Shown one piece after another: positions 41,810 to 52,026 of a DNA stretch of 64,000 bases. The notes under the pieces are model-generated. The model searched no databases and was not told the DNA's origin. It saw only the letters and a list, made by a program, of their open reading frames with translations. Made by a program: the position numbers and the translations under genes. The DNA is taken from the NCBI RefSeq assembly GCF_019880545.1, contig NZ_JAINVW010000003.1:372001-436000 (forward strand), read 5' to 3'. Each line of letters starts with the position of its first letter. Position 1 is the first letter of the stretch. Origin of the DNA: Flagellimonas meishanensis. GTDB lineage: Bacteria > Bacteroidota > Bacteroidia > Flavobacteriales > Flavobacteriaceae.

Positions 41810-44800
41810 TCAATTTCGGTTTATGTAGAGATATCCCGTATAGCTACTTTTTCCAGGATTTTCAGCCCCGAAAGTCAGTATATAGAAATAGGTGCCGCTG
41901 GGCAGTTCCCTATCGGTCGCTACTGTAGACCTGCCTTCTGAAACTCCCCGGAAAAGATTGTTGCCCAGGCCATATCCATCAGCTTCGTAGACCAATACGC
42001 CCCATCTATTGAAAATCTTCACATTGTTATTGGGATAGTTTTCGATGCCTTGGATATGAAAATGGTCATTGAAGTTGTCACTATTGGGGGTAATGCCATT
42101 GAATATTTCAAAATTTGAACCAATGGGATTATTGCCATTGCCGTCACCGTCACACGGATTGGTAATTGTCGTCAATGTTAACCCATCCTCCGCATAGCTG
42201 TTGGGGTGGGACAGGTCTGAAACCATCTGGGAAGTACCCACTTCCTCAGCGGATACACTGGCTTGGTTTTCCACTTGACCAGCTTCAATATCAGTTTCAG
42301 AAATACCATAAATGAAAGTATATGTCCATTCCTCGCCAATGGAGAGAATTCCGTCATCAGCGGTATCCCCAGAATCTGGAACCGTCAATGAAGCTCCCAA
42401 CAAGCCATCCTCAACGGTGACTGTGTCCAAATAAAAATCTCCAACATTGGATACCGTGAATGTATAACGGATAGTTTCGTTACAACCATCTCCATTCAAA
42501 TCGACTAGCTCGCCAACTTTTATCAGTCCAATTTCTGCTATTTGCCCGCAAGCTCCCACAGTGGAAGTAATGGTCGGATTGTTTTCTGAAAAGGAGGTAT
42601 GATCGGAAAGGTCGGAATACGGATCGTTATTCAATATTAAATTGGCCCTTACCTCTGCTTGGTTAATTATTTCCGTTGCATCAACATCGGCTTGGGTGAG
42701 ATTATAGGTCTGGGTATATATCCATTCCTCATTTGGTCCCAAAATACCATCATCGCCCAAGTCTCCAGAAATTGGACCTGCAATAGTGCCAAATGCCAAA
42801 TCGTTATCCTCGACGACCACTTGATATATATCAACCGGACTTTGATTTCTTACAGTGAAGTTATATTGGATTTGGTCGCTACAACCATCCCCATTACCAT
42901 CCATTAAGGTACCCGTTTTGATAAGGCCAATCGGTCCGTTATGGTTGTCGCAGGTTCCCACCACATTGGTTTGTGTGATTTCGTCCTCTGAATAACTATC
43001 ATCATCAGAATCGTCCTGCATTTGCAAATTCAGTAAGGTTCCAGAAACATTTGCCTGATTCAGCACTTGGCCGACGTCAATATCTGATTGAAGAATGTCA
43101 TAATACCTGATATATATCCACACTTCTCCTTGATCTAAGACCTCATCATTGTTATCATCACCAGATTGAGGCCCTGTAATTTCACCACCAAATAATGGGT
43201 CGTTTACGATGATTTGCCCAACCGGTATTGGACCAATATTGGTAAGACTGAAATTGTATTGTATGTGATCATCACAGCCATCACCATCCATGTCCAAAAG
43301 AACACCTTGCTTAATAAGACCAATTGGCCCAGTATGGTCGTCGCATTCATTTCCATTTAACACTGTAATGGTAAAGTCATCAAGATCAGGCTGGGCAAAA
43401 TGGGAAAAATCGCTTATGTCAGTGCCATTGTATGTTGCTGCAAAGATTTCGGCAATATTCTGTACTTGGCCATTGTCAATATCGGTTTGCGTTAAATCAT
43501 AAAGTGCAGTATAGGTCCATTGTTCATTAATTGATAAAACAGAATCCTCGTTTACATCACCGGAAACGGGCCCCACATTATCCGCAAGAAGCGTATCTTG
43601 AATACTGATATCAACCAAATCAACATTCCCAAGATTGAATGCTGTAAATGTATATTGGATATGGTCATTGCACCCATCATTATCAATATCTATAAGAACC
43701 CCTGTTTTTACAAGCCCGATCTCAGGTTCTTGGCACAGTGAAATATCCACAACAGTTTCATCATCTTCCAAATAGCTGTCGTCATCGGACAAATCCTGCA
43801 ATTGTATGGATGAGCCTTCAATATTTGCGGTTACACTGGCTTGATTTATTACTTCGCCATAATTAAGGTCATCTGAGGTAATGGTATATAGTGCGGTATA
43901 GCGCCATTCTTCATTTGGATCAAGGAGTCCGTTGTTATTGCTATCATCGAAAGGACCTAGAATGATATTCTCCAAATCAGGTATCAAGGGATCGGTGATC
44001 ACAATATTTTCAAGAACCTCTGGAACCAAGCCTTTGCTGGCTACCAAGAAATCATAAAGGATGGTTACACATACAGAGCCATTTTCCACACCATGAAAGG
44101 TTGTTCCGGTTTTGATCATGGCAATATTTGGCTGACACAAGGAAAGGTCCACTACGGTCTCCTCATTTTCCAAAATACTGTCATCATCCGAAAGATCCTG
44201 TAAAATGGTTGCCTCACCTTCTATGTTAGCTGTTACGGTGGCTTGGTTTTGTACTTCTCCATTACTGATGTCAGATGGTGTAATATCATACGGTGCTAGG
44301 TATACCCATGCTTCACCGGGATCCAGGAGATTGTTATTGTTGGTATCGCCATCCGGACCTGTTATAACATTGTCTAAATCCGGTATCAGTTCATCTTCGA
44401 TTTGAATGTTTTCCAAGGTTGGAGGGTTGAAACCTTCACTGGTAACCACAAAAGTGTACACAATGACATCGCATCCCGCGTTCCCACTTTGAGGATCACC
44501 TTCGCCGCTAACGCCTATTCCTGTTTTAATCAAGGCGATATTTGGTTGGCATAAGGTAAGGTCAATCACAGTTGCATCATTGCCGGTAACTTCATCGTCA
44601 TCTGAAATATCATTCACAGTTACACTGGGCTCATTCAGAAGGTTGGCAGTTACATTGGCGTTACCCGCAATTTGCGTATTGTCAACATCTGACTGCGTGA
44701 TTATATATGTAGCGGTATAAATCCAGGTTTCACCTAAATCCAAGGTACCATTGTTGTTGTCATCACCAGAAATTGGCCCTGGAATAGGGTTTGGACCGAA

Positions 44801-45139
44801 TAATGGATTATCAACAACTTCAATATTTTCCAAAACTTCTCCATTGGTACTTTGGTTGGTTACCGTGTAGGTGAATTCGATTGAATCACAGCCTTCCTCA
44901 TTATCCATTGCATCATAAGTTATCCCTGTTTTTATGAGTGCAATCCCTGGAGCATAGGCCATTGAAAGATTCCCCATGACAGTATTTTCTGTGTAGGGGA
45001 AGAACTCAACAAGGTTTGTTTCAGGATTTTTATTGAAATTTAAACCGAAGGCGTTATTCAAATTGATCAATAGTGCAGCAAAGCAAGGTCCCATAAGGAA
45101 ACCCCTCTGCCAAGTGGTTTTAGGAATGGAGAGAATCAT
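41810..45139 (-). CDS. DUF11-repeat adhesin with type B T9SS sorting domain (copy B)
   Basis: 1109 residues, shorter sister of copy A. After a leader (MILSIPKTTWQRGFLMGPCFAALLINL region) come about seven DUF11-type units (IALIKTGI, IGLVKTGVLIDIDNDGC, IGLIKQGVLLDMDGDGC and so on), and units 4-7 have the clearest DxDxDGC motif. The C-terminus (GITPNSDNFNDHFHI, IFNRWG, PSGTYFYIL, TGYLYI) is the gliding-type sorting domain. First gene of triad B; 46 bp before the SprF-like gene. Confidence 0.88.
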   Translation of the reverse strand: MILSIPKTTWQRGFLMGPCFAALLINLNNAFGLNFNKNPETNLVEFFPYTENTVMGNLSMAYAPGIALIKTGITYDAMDNEEGCDSIEFTYTVTNQSTNGEVLENIEVVDNPLFGPNPIPGPISGDDNNNGTLDLGETWIYTATYIITQSDVDNTQIAGNANVTANLLNEPSVTVNDISDDDEVTGNDATVIDLTLCQPNIALIKTGIGVSGEGDPQSGNAGCDVIVYTFVVTSEGFNPPTLENIQIEDELIPDLDNVITGPDGDTNNNNLLDPGEAWVYLAPYDITPSDISNGEVQNQATVTANIEGEATILQDLSDDDSILENEETVVDLSLCQPNIAMIKTGTTFHGVENGSVCVTILYDFLVASKGLVPEVLENIVITDPLIPDLENIILGPFDDSNNNGLLDPNEEWRYTALYTITSDDLNYGEVINQASVTANIEGSSIQLQDLSDDDSYLEDDETVVDISLCQEPEIGLVKTGVLIDIDNDGCNDHIQYTFTAFNLGNVDLVDISIQDTLLADNVGPVSGDVNEDSVLSINEQWTYTALYDLTQTDIDNGQVQNIAEIFAATYNGTDISDFSHFAQPDLDDFTITVLNGNECDDHTGPIGLIKQGVLLDMDGDGCDDHIQYNFSLTNIGPIPVGQIIVNDPLFGGEITGPQSGDDNNDEVLDQGEVWIYIRYYDILQSDIDVGQVLNQANVSGTLLNLQMQDDSDDDSYSEDEITQTNVVGTCDNHNGPIGLIKTGTLMDGNGDGCSDQIQYNFTVRNQSPVDIYQVVVEDNDLAFGTIAGPISGDLGDDGILGPNEEWIYTQTYNLTQADVDATEIINQAEVRANLILNNDPYSDLSDHTSFSENNPTITSTVGACGQIAEIGLIKVGELVDLNGDGCNETIRYTFTVSNVGDFYLDTVTVEDGLLGASLTVPDSGDTADDGILSIGEEWTYTFIYGISETDIEAGQVENQASVSAEEVGTSQMVSDLSHPNSYAEDGLTLTTITNPCDGDGNGNNPIGSNFEIFNGITPNSDNFNDHFHIQGIENYPNNNVKIFNRWGVLVYEADGYGLGNNLFRGVSEGRSTVATDRELPSGTYFYILTFGAENPGKSSYTGYLYINRN

Positions 45140-45412
45140 AACTTATTTATTGGTTATGCCAGTTGTTTCATCGGAGTCTAAAATTCCATTAAGGAGAGCT
45201 TTAAGAACCCAATGCGGCAAATTATTGGCACTGCGATGTTATGACCATATTTAGTTTTACAAGGGGGTCAATTTGTAAAAGGGGAGGTAGGCTTGATAAA
45301 AAAGGGGTTTGAATTGACGAATTTTTTGTCAGTGGATGAAAAAACAGGAGTACTGGTCATTTACCCTGTACATTCTGTTCAAGGTGTATATGGAAATATG
45401 TTTTCCAGTTGA

Positions 45413-48190
45413 TTAAATTTTCTCTTTCAGATATTTAGCGGTATGCGATTCATTATGGGTAACCACCTCTTCGGGAGTTCCCTGCGCAATTAAATGGCCA
45501 CCTTCATCACCGCCTTCGGGGCCAAGATCAATAATATGGTCAGCGCATTTAATGAGTTCGACATTGTGTTCTATGACGATAATGGAATGGCCTTTGGCGA
45601 TAAGTTCATCAAAGGATTTGAGCAATTTTTTTATGTCATGAAAGTGTAGGCCCGTGGTGGGTTCATCAAAGATGAACAGGGCTTTTTCCCTTGTATTTCC
45701 CTTTACCAAAAAGGAAGCCAGCTTAATCCGTTGTGCCTCGCCCCCGGAAAGGGTAGAGGAGGACTGCCCCAGGGTTACATATCCAAGGCCCACATCTTGG
45801 AGCGGTTTCAGTTTGGCAATGATTTTGTCCTGTTTGTGTTCTCTAAAATGAAGGATTGCATCATCAATGGTAAGGTTTAGGATATTATCGATGTTCATAC
45901 CCTCAAACTGTACTTCCAAAATATCCTTTTTGAACCTTTTTCCATTGCAAACATCACACTCTAAATGCACATCTGCCATAAATTGCATTTCCACAGCAAT
46001 CTCTCCCTCGCCCTTGCATTTATCGCAGCGACCACCATCAACATTAAAAGAAAAGTGCTTTGCCTGATAGCCCCTAAGTTTGCTCAGTTTTTGTGATGCA
46101 AAAAGGTTTCGGATATCATCATATGCCTTGATGTAAGTAACGGGATTGGAACGGGATGAACGTCCAATGGGGTTCTGGTCCACGAATTCCACGTGCTTTA
46201 CGTGGGCAAACTTACCTTCCAATGCGGTAAACTGACCTGCTTTTTCTCCATAGCCACCTATTTCCTTTAGGATGGCAGGATATACAATTTTCTTGACCAA
46301 GGTGCTTTTGCCACTTCCAGAGACACCGGTCACCACGGTCAACATATTTAAAGGAAATGTAGCATCTATATTTTTGAGGTTGTTTTCCCTTGCACCCTTT
46401 ATTTTGATGAAATAGTTTGAGGTACGACGTTTTAAAGGCACGGCAATTTCCTTGGTACCGTTCAAATAGTCCGCCGTAAGAGAGTTGGCCTTGAGAATGG
46501 CATCTAGGCTTCCAGTGGCCACTACCTCTCCCCCTAAAGTCCCTGCCTCGGGACCAATATCGATGACCTCGTCGGCAGCTTTCATGATGTCCTCGTCATG
46601 CTCCACCACAATAACGGTATTGCCCAGGTCACGAAGTGATTTTAGTACCTCAATCAGATTTTCCGTGTCTTTTGGGTGCAGACCGATGCTGGGCTCGTCC
46701 AAAATATACATGGAGCCCACCAGACTGCTCCCCAGGGAGGTGGCCAGATTGATGCGTTGGCTTTCCCCACCGGACAGGGTGTTCGATTTACGGTTCAGGG
46801 TGAGATAGCCCAGACCCACTTTTTCCAGGAAATCCAATCGGGTGGTGATTTCCTTCAACAATCGGTTTGCTATTTTTGAATCGTGCTCTGAAAGCTGCAG
46901 TTCCCCAAAAAATGGTTTCAGCCTTTTGATAGGAAGTTGGATCAGGTCTGAAATGGATTTCCCATCGATTTTTACGTAATTGGATTCCTGACGCAGTCTT
47001 TTTCCCTTGCAGACCGAGCATTTTGTCTTTCCGCGATATCTTGAGAGCATTACCCGATTCTGTATTTTATAGCTTTTCTCTTCAAGCTGTTCAAAAAACC
47101 TGTGTATGCCTGTGAAATGCTCATTGCCGTCCCAGACCAATTGTTTTTGCTCTTCAGAAAGCTCATACCAGGGCTTGTGTATGGGAAAATCAAACTTGTA
47201 TGCAGAATTTACCAACTGATCCCGATACCAGGACATGCTCTCGCCCCTCCAAGGAAAAACGGCATTCTCATAGATGGAAAGTGCCGTGTTCGGAATCACC
47301 AAATCCTCATCTATACCGATAACGTCACCATAGCCCTCACACTTGGGGCAAGCACCGTATGGGTTGTTAAAGCTGAAAAGGTGTACGTTCGCTTCCAAGA
47401 ATTTTATGCCATCCAGCTCAAATTGATTGCTAAAAGTCCGCACCTGTCCATTGTCCAAGTTTTCTATGGAACAAAGACCCTTGCCTTCAAAAAAGGCATT
47501 GTCGACCGCATTGGCCAACCGATTGTAGAAATCCTCATCATTTTTTACGATGATTCGATCTACAACCAAATCGAAAGTCCGGCCTATGTCTTCAGGTGCC
47601 TGGTCAATACGGATTACTGCGCCATTGTATTTGATACGTGCATACCCCTGTTTGGAGAACAGTTGCAACGATTTTAAGGGATCACGTTCTTCCTTAATAT
47701 ATATAGGTGCCAAGAGCAGGAGTTTGGAACCTTCCTCCAGGTCCTTTATATGGTTCATGACATCACTTACGGTATGCTTCTTTACCTCATTGCCGGAAAT
47801 GGGTGAAATGGTCTTCCCGATCCTGGCATACAATAATTTGAGATAGTCATAAATCTCCGTGGTGGTGCCCACCGTGGAACGTGGGTTGGTAGAGTTAACT
47901 TTTTGCTCTATGGCAATCGCAGGGGCTATACCTTTAATATAGTCCACCTTGGGTTTATCCAATTTACCCAAAAACTGCCTTGCATAGGACGAAAGGCTTT
48001 CCACATAACGCCGCTGCCCCTCTGCATACAACGTATCAAACGCCAAGCTGGATTTTCCCGAACCAGACAGGCCAGTGATCACCACAAGCTTGTTCCTGGG
48101 GATTACCACGTCAATGTTCTTAAGGTTGTGCAGTTTGGCACCTTTTATGATTATATGGTGCTTGGGATCAATGTTTGCTAAAGTGGACAT
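45413..48190 (-). CDS. uvrA: UvrA, excinuclease ABC subunit A
   Basis: 925 residues, near the usual length. Two ABC ATPase halves: Walker [13 protein letters not shown] and [11 protein letters not shown]; signature motifs [10 protein letters not shown] and [10 protein letters not shown]; and Walker [12 protein letters not shown] and [11 protein letters not shown]. Zinc-finger pairs CPKCEGYG ... CSVCKGKR and CDKCKGEG ... CDVCNGKR are present. UvrA recognises bulky DNA lesions with UvrB in nucleotide excision repair. A -7 box TATCTTTG lies on the minus strand at 48215-48208, 18 bp upstream of the start. Confidence 0.95.
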   Translation of the reverse strand: MSTLANIDPKHHIIIKGAKLHNLKNIDVVIPRNKLVVITGLSGSGKSSLAFDTLYAEGQRRYVESLSSYARQFLGKLDKPKVDYIKGIAPAIAIEQKVNSTNPRSTVGTTTEIYDYLKLLYARIGKTISPISGNEVKKHTVSDVMNHIKDLEEGSKLLLLAPIYIKEERDPLKSLQLFSKQGYARIKYNGAVIRIDQAPEDIGRTFDLVVDRIIVKNDEDFYNRLANAVDNAFFEGKGLCSIENLDNGQVRTFSNQFELDGIKFLEANVHLFSFNNPYGACPKCEGYGDVIGIDEDLVIPNTALSIYENAVFPWRGESMSWYRDQLVNSAYKFDFPIHKPWYELSEEQKQLVWDGNEHFTGIHRFFEQLEEKSYKIQNRVMLSRYRGKTKCSVCKGKRLRQESNYVKIDGKSISDLIQLPIKRLKPFFGELQLSEHDSKIANRLLKEITTRLDFLEKVGLGYLTLNRKSNTLSGGESQRINLATSLGSSLVGSMYILDEPSIGLHPKDTENLIEVLKSLRDLGNTVIVVEHDEDIMKAADEVIDIGPEAGTLGGEVVATGSLDAILKANSLTADYLNGTKEIAVPLKRRTSNYFIKIKGARENNLKNIDATFPLNMLTVVTGVSGSGKSTLVKKIVYPAILKEIGGYGEKAGQFTALEGKFAHVKHVEFVDQNPIGRSSRSNPVTYIKAYDDIRNLFASQKLSKLRGYQAKHFSFNVDGGRCDKCKGEGEIAVEMQFMADVHLECDVCNGKRFKKDILEVQFEGMNIDNILNLTIDDAILHFREHKQDKIIAKLKPLQDVGLGYVTLGQSSSTLSGGEAQRIKLASFLVKGNTREKALFIFDEPTTGLHFHDIKKLLKSFDELIAKGHSIIVIEHNVELIKCADHIIDLGPEGGDEGGHLIAQGTPEEVVTHNESHTAKYLKEKI

Positions 48191-48285
48191 GTGTTAAATT
48201 CGGGCTTCAAAGATACGACACCAAACAGTTAATACGTATATTGCACGAGTTAACATCTAAAAATGCCCAGATCACAACATTGTTT

Positions 48286-48315
48286 TTTGACCGGCAACCT
48301 ATTTTTCTATATTTG
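48286..48315 (+). promoter_or_regulatory. Candidate Bacteroidota promoter for the ECF sigma gene
   Basis: TTTG (48286-48289) and TATATTTG (48308-48315) match the -33 and -7 boxes with 18 bp between them. The start codon at 48441 would be about 120 bp downstream, leaving a long leader with no clear fold. Confidence 0.5.
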
Positions 48316-48440
48316 AGTTGTAATTAAAAATCTGATAGGCCTATACAGCAATAATTACTTTTTTAAAATTAAGCTAATAACCTCGGCTTCTTTCTTGTAA
48401 AGGGAAAGTAGCATGATATTAACCAAAAAAGTAATTTGTA

Positions 48441-49022
48441 ATGGAACTACAGATTGATGACTCGATATTAGTAAAGAACTACATCGCCGGTGACGAAAAG
48501 GCCCTCGAGGCACTCATAAACAGGCACAACCAAAGAATTTCCAGTTTTATTTATTCCAAAGTTTTGGATAGGGATGTTGCAGAGGACATTTTCCAGGACA
48601 CCTTCATCAAAGTGATCAAAACCTTGAAAAGAGGGGCTTACAGCGAGGAAGGCAAGTTTTTGCCCTGGGTGATGCGAATTGCGCACAACCTAATCATAGA
48701 TCATTTTAGGAAGAACAAAAGAATGCCCAAGTTTGAGGGGAGCGACGATTTCAACATCTTCTCCGTGATCAAGGATGAAAAGTTGAATGCTGAAAAGCAG
48801 CTCATCCAAGACCAAATCGAGAGCGATCTTACGCTTTTGATAGAGGAATTGCCCGAAGACCAAAAAGAAGTGCTCATCATGCGCATCTATAAGGACATGA
48901 GTTTCAAGGAAATATCCGAAAACACTGGAGTAAGCATCAACACGGCATTGGGAAGAATGCGTTACGCGCTCATCAACCTCCGAAAAATTGTTGCCCGTAA
49001 CAATATCGTTTTAACGAATTAA
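48441..49022 (+). CDS. ECF-type RNA polymerase sigma factor
   Basis: 193 residues with sigma-70 region 2 (DVAEDIFQDTFIKVIKTL, FLPWVMRIAHNLIIDHFRKNKR) and region 4 (LPEDQKEVLIMRIYKDMSFKEISENTGVSINTALGRMRYALINLRK). This is a typical Bacteroidota ECF-like sigma factor. No anti-sigma gene with a DUF4974/FecR domain follows; a 47-residue ORF does, after 73 bp. Confidence 0.92.
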   Translation: MELQIDDSILVKNYIAGDEKALEALINRHNQRISSFIYSKVLDRDVAEDIFQDTFIKVIKTLKRGAYSEEGKFLPWVMRIAHNLIIDHFRKNKRMPKFEGSDDFNIFSVIKDEKLNAEKQLIQDQIESDLTLLIEELPEDQKEVLIMRIYKDMSFKEISENTGVSINTALGRMRYALINLRKIVARNNIVLTN

Positions 49023-49094
49023 TCTGCATTCTGTCGAACCCTGCAATATTTCCATTCTAGCGCCGTTATCTATTTGAAACATTAATGCTAGAAT

Positions 49095-49238
49095 ATGGAA
49101 AATATTTACTCTGAAGAACAAGAAACCCTTAAAACGGTAAAAGCCACCAAGGAGACCATTGATTTTTTATTGAACTATTCAAAATCACTCCACGTAGTGG
49201 GAAGCAAGAATCATCAATTTGAACTTACATTGAACTAA
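49095..49238 (+). CDS. Small protein (47 residues) after the sigma factor gene
   Basis: ATG at 49095 to TAA at 49238: MENIYSEEQETLKTVKATKE, then TIDFLLNYSKSLHVVGSKNHQFELTLN. It is acidic at the start and amphipathic later, and its frame is open over the whole gap between the sigma factor and the terminator. Conserved-looking but not recognised; a small regulator of the sigma factor would fit, but that is speculation. Confidence 0.6.
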   Translation: MENIYSEEQETLKTVKATKETIDFLLNYSKSLHVVGSKNHQFELTLN

Positions 49239-49262
49239 ACAGTTCAAGTAGAGACAAAAAAA

Positions 49263-49285
49263 GGCCGCTAATTGCGGCCTTTTTT
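49263..49285. terminator. Bidirectional intrinsic terminator
   Basis: GGCCGC (49263-49268) pairs with GCGGCC (49274-49279) around TAATT, followed by T's on the plus strand (49280-49285) and, on the minus strand, by seven T (complement of 49256-49262). It ends the sigma factor unit and the nth gene at once; the nth stop codon is in the loop. Confidence 0.85.
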
Positions 49286-49933
49286 CGTTTTATGGTACTC
49301 ATCCAGCACCGATTTACGTCCAATGGTACTGGTGATCACATCCTTTTCAAGGTCCCATCCCCGCGCCGGGGAATATTCCCTACCGTACCAAATGATCTGC
49401 AAGTGCAGTTTGTTCCATAGTTCCTCCGGAAACAACCGTTTGGCATCTTTTTCCGTTTGTACCACATTTTTGCCATTGCTGAACCCCCAGCGGTACATCA
49501 ATCTGTGGATGTGGGTATCCACTGGAAATGCGGGTATCCCAAAGGCCTGGGAAACCACGACACTGGCAGTTTTATGCCCTACGCTGGGAAGTTCCTCCAA
49601 CAATTCCATATTCTGTGGCACCTCGCCATCATACTTTTCTATCAAAATTTTTGAAAGACCATAAATGCCCTTGGACTTCATTGGGGAAAGCCCTACGGGT
49701 CTGATGATATCCCGTATTTCCTCCACAGTGAGCTTTACCATATCAAAAGGATTGTCCGCTCTTTGGAAAAGCAAGGGAGTTATTTGGTTAACGCGGACAT
49801 CCGTGCTTTGCGCAGACAGCAACACGGCGATCAAAAGGGTATAGGGGTCTTTATGGTCCAGGGGAATGGGAATGGTCGGGTAAATTTCATCCAGTTTTTC
49901 AATAGTAAAGTTTACCTTTTCTTGTTTCGTCAT
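49268..49933 (-). CDS. nth: Endonuclease III-like DNA glycosylase, no Fe-S cluster
   Basis: 221 residues. The helix-hairpin-helix LEELPSVGHKTASVV holds the catalytic Lys, and FPVDTHIHRL the catalytic Asp. The C-terminal part (YGREYSPARGWDLEKDVITSTIG) lacks the four Cys (C-x6-C-x2-C-x5-C) of E. coli Nth. The last residues (KKGRN-stop) are encoded by the terminator hairpin. It should remove oxidised pyrimidines from DNA, though the missing cluster makes it an unusual, apparently Bacteroidota-typical variant. Confidence 0.88.
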   Translation of the reverse strand: MTKQEKVNFTIEKLDEIYPTIPIPLDHKDPYTLLIAVLLSAQSTDVRVNQITPLLFQRADNPFDMVKLTVEEIRDIIRPVGLSPMKSKGIYGLSKILIEKYDGEVPQNMELLEELPSVGHKTASVVVSQAFGIPAFPVDTHIHRLMYRWGFSNGKNVVQTEKDAKRLFPEELWNKLHLQIIWYGREYSPARGWDLEKDVITSTIGRKSVLDEYHKTKKGRN

Positions 49934-49948
49934 TTTTGTTTAACTTTG
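49922..49948 (+). promoter_or_regulatory. Candidate Bacteroidota promoter for bcp
   Basis: TTG (49922-49924) and TAACTTTG (49941-49948) with 16 bp between match the -33 and -7 boxes. It overlaps the start of the divergent nth gene. The bcp start is at 49988. Confidence 0.5.
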
Positions 49949-49987
49949 AAGTATAAAAATTAAACAATAATTTAAAGACTGAACCAT

Positions 49988-50440
49988 ATGAATATGTTGA
50001 AAGTGGGGGATAAAGTACCTGAATTTTCCTCAAAGGACCAAGATGGCAATCAAATAAATCTCAGTGATTACAAAGGAAAAAAGCTAGTTGTTTTTTTCTA
50101 TCCGAGGGCAAACACCCCTGGATGCACGGCTGAGGCTTGCAATTTGAGGGACAACTACGGGGATTTGAAGGCACAAGGATATCAACTCTTGGGGGTGAGT
50201 GATGATTCTCAAAAAAAACAGGCCAATTTCAAAAACAAATACGATTTCCCTTTTCCCTTACTTGCGGATGAGGACCACACGGTAATCAATGCGTTTGGTG
50301 TTTGGGGACCGAAAAAATTCATGGGGCGCGAATATGATGGACTTCACAGGACCACTTTTGTGGTAAACGGTGATGGCAAGGTTGAAAAGGTAATTGATAA
50401 GGTGAACACAAAGGACCACGCAGTTCAACTGCTTGCTTAG
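49988..50440 (+). CDS. bcp: Thioredoxin-dependent peroxiredoxin (BCP/PrxQ)
   Basis: 150 residues. FYPRANTPGCTAEACNLRDNY contains the peroxidatic Cys and, five residues later, the resolving Cys of the PrxQ subfamily. It reduces hydrogen peroxide and lipid hydroperoxides with electrons from thioredoxin, in the cytoplasm. A start at the second Met (MLKVGDKVP) is also possible. A terminator hairpin follows. Confidence 0.93.
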   Translation: MNMLKVGDKVPEFSSKDQDGNQINLSDYKGKKLVVFFYPRANTPGCTAEACNLRDNYGDLKAQGYQLLGVSDDSQKKQANFKNKYDFPFPLLADEDHTVINAFGVWGPKKFMGREYDGLHRTTFVVNGDGKVEKVIDKVNTKDHAVQLLA

Positions 50441-50450
50441 GAAGAAATAA

Positions 50451-50476
50451 AAAGGCGCCTTCAGAGCGCCTTTTTT
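50451..50476 (+). terminator. Intrinsic terminator after bcp
   Basis: AAAGGCGC (50451-50458) pairs with GCGCCTTT (50466-50473), loop CTTCAGA, then more T. The convergent gene's stop (50475) lies at its edge. Confidence 0.85.
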
Positions 50477-51956
50477 ATGCTTTTTGCTTTACTGTTTCTT
50501 TTTTAGTGACTGATTCCTCTTTTCTGATGAAGAGTTTTTTCTTCTTAATGATTTCAGCAATTCCTTCCGGAAGCTCTTCTTCCCATCCCTCAGAACCGTT
50601 GGTTATTTTCTTCAATACGTCCCTCGAGAAAATGTGCATCACGTCGGGATCGTAATCGATAATGTCCATAACCTTTCCATTGTATTTGAAGAATTTGTAG
50701 AGTTCCTTCATCCTCGGGTGTACCTTCAGGTTGTTGCTGGTCATTATTTGTCCAGTGTCCGGGTCTTTCATCGGATATAGGTACACCTTCAAGTCCTTGA
50801 AGAACAGCTTGCCAAAAGCTTCGAGTATGCCCCCGCTCAAATGACGGTAATACCTCTCATCAAAAATGTCCACCAAATTATTTACCCCCATGGTAAGTCC
50901 AATTTTGGCCTTGGTGTAATTGTTGAAATACTCCACGAGCTTGTAATACTCCTGAAATTTGGAAATAAGCACTGTGTGTCCCAGTGAACAGAGCAATTCG
51001 GCACGATCCATGAAATCCTGCTCGTCAATTTCTCCCGAAGCCCTAAGGTTTGACAGTGTTATCTCAAACACAACAATCGTATTTTCATACTCGACCGTTT
51101 GTTCCCTGACAAAGATGTCGTACGACTTCTTGAACATGTCCATGTTCACCTTGGTAACGGGCCTGAAACTGCCCCGCAATGCCAAAATGTTCTTTTTGTA
51201 CAGCACCGCTGCTGGCAGTAAGTTGTTGCCATCAGGACCGAACATTACCGCATCGGTCATATCATTCTTAATGAGCTGGAGACTCATCAATCTATTGTCC
51301 ACATCCTTGAAATTGGGTCCGGTGAAATTCACCATATCAATCTCCAAGGTGTCTTTGTCAATATGATCATACAGGTATTTCAGCAGCTTCTTTGGCTTAT
51401 GGAACTTGAAATAGGCTCCGTAGATTAGGTTGACACCCAAAATGCCAAGTGTTTCCTGTTGAAGTCGCGCCTCATTCTGCTTGAACCGCACATGAAAGAT
51501 GATTTCATCGTACTCTTTTTGTTTGGGGTCCAACTGAAATCGGATACCTACCCATCCATGGCCTTTGTACCTTTTCGAAAAATCGATCGTGGCCACCGTA
51601 TTGGCATAGCTAAAAAACAAATAGTCTGGATTGTTTTCCCTGCTGATGCGCTCTTCCACCAAGTTCATTTCGTGGTTCAGCATACGTTTCAGCCTGGCCT
51701 GGGTCACATACCTACCATCTTCCTCCGAACCATAAATAGCATCACTAAAGGCCTTATCATAAGCACTCATCGCCTTTGCAATGGTTCCAGACGCCCCCCC
51801 GGCGCGAAAAAAATGTCTTGCCGTTTCCTGACCTGCACCTATCTCTGCGAAGGTTCCGTAAATGTTTGGGTTCAGATTTATTCTTAGGGTCTTTGCCTTT
51901 ATGGAGGGAATGTTTTCAAAGGCATCTTGATTGCTCGCTATGGTAGGCATATCCAA
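50475..51956 (-). CDS. Conserved hypothetical protein, 493 residues
   Basis: No signal peptide or membrane segment. A long cytoplasmic protein with conserved-looking blocks: NPNIYGTFAEIGAGQETARHFF, GWVGIRFQLDPKQKEYDEIIFHV, NLLPAAVLYKKNILALRGSFRP and KVYLYPMKDPDTGQIMTSNN. It ends in a Lys-rich tail. I recognise the family as one common in Bacteroidota that databases label inconsistently, sometimes as a TonB-dependent receptor; nothing here supports that label, since there is no barrel or plug. A -7 box TAACTTTG on the minus strand (51978-51971) precedes the start. Confidence 0.65.
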   Translation of the reverse strand: MDMPTIASNQDAFENIPSIKAKTLRINLNPNIYGTFAEIGAGQETARHFFRAGGASGTIAKAMSAYDKAFSDAIYGSEEDGRYVTQARLKRMLNHEMNLVEERISRENNPDYLFFSYANTVATIDFSKRYKGHGWVGIRFQLDPKQKEYDEIIFHVRFKQNEARLQQETLGILGVNLIYGAYFKFHKPKKLLKYLYDHIDKDTLEIDMVNFTGPNFKDVDNRLMSLQLIKNDMTDAVMFGPDGNNLLPAAVLYKKNILALRGSFRPVTKVNMDMFKKSYDIFVREQTVEYENTIVVFEITLSNLRASGEIDEQDFMDRAELLCSLGHTVLISKFQEYYKLVEYFNNYTKAKIGLTMGVNNLVDIFDERYYRHLSGGILEAFGKLFFKDLKVYLYPMKDPDTGQIMTSNNLKVHPRMKELYKFFKYNGKVMDIIDYDPDVMHIFSRDVLKKITNGSEGWEEELPEGIAEIIKKKKLFIRKEESVTKKETVKQKA

Positions 51957-51970
51957 TTATTTATAGTAAA

Positions 51971-52020
51971 CAAAGTTACACTCTTCGTTCAATCTATTAA
52001 ATAAATAAGTCATAATTTTG
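51971..52020. promoter_or_regulatory. Divergent promoter region (two TAnnTTTG boxes)
   Basis: Between the divergent genes at 51956 and 52027 lie TAACTTTG on the minus strand (51978-51971) and TAATTTTG on the plus strand (52013-52020). Each is one turn or less from its start codon, which would make the messages nearly leaderless. Clear -33 boxes are missing for both. Confidence 0.4.
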
Positions 52021-52026
52021 GTTTTC

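Noticed and set aside
47102-47677. 191-codon plus-strand ORF
   Set aside because: Antisense shadow of uvrA, whose motifs are complete on the other strand.
50475-51956. TonB-dependent receptor label for the 493-residue protein
   Set aside because: No signal peptide, plug or barrel; kept as unknown.
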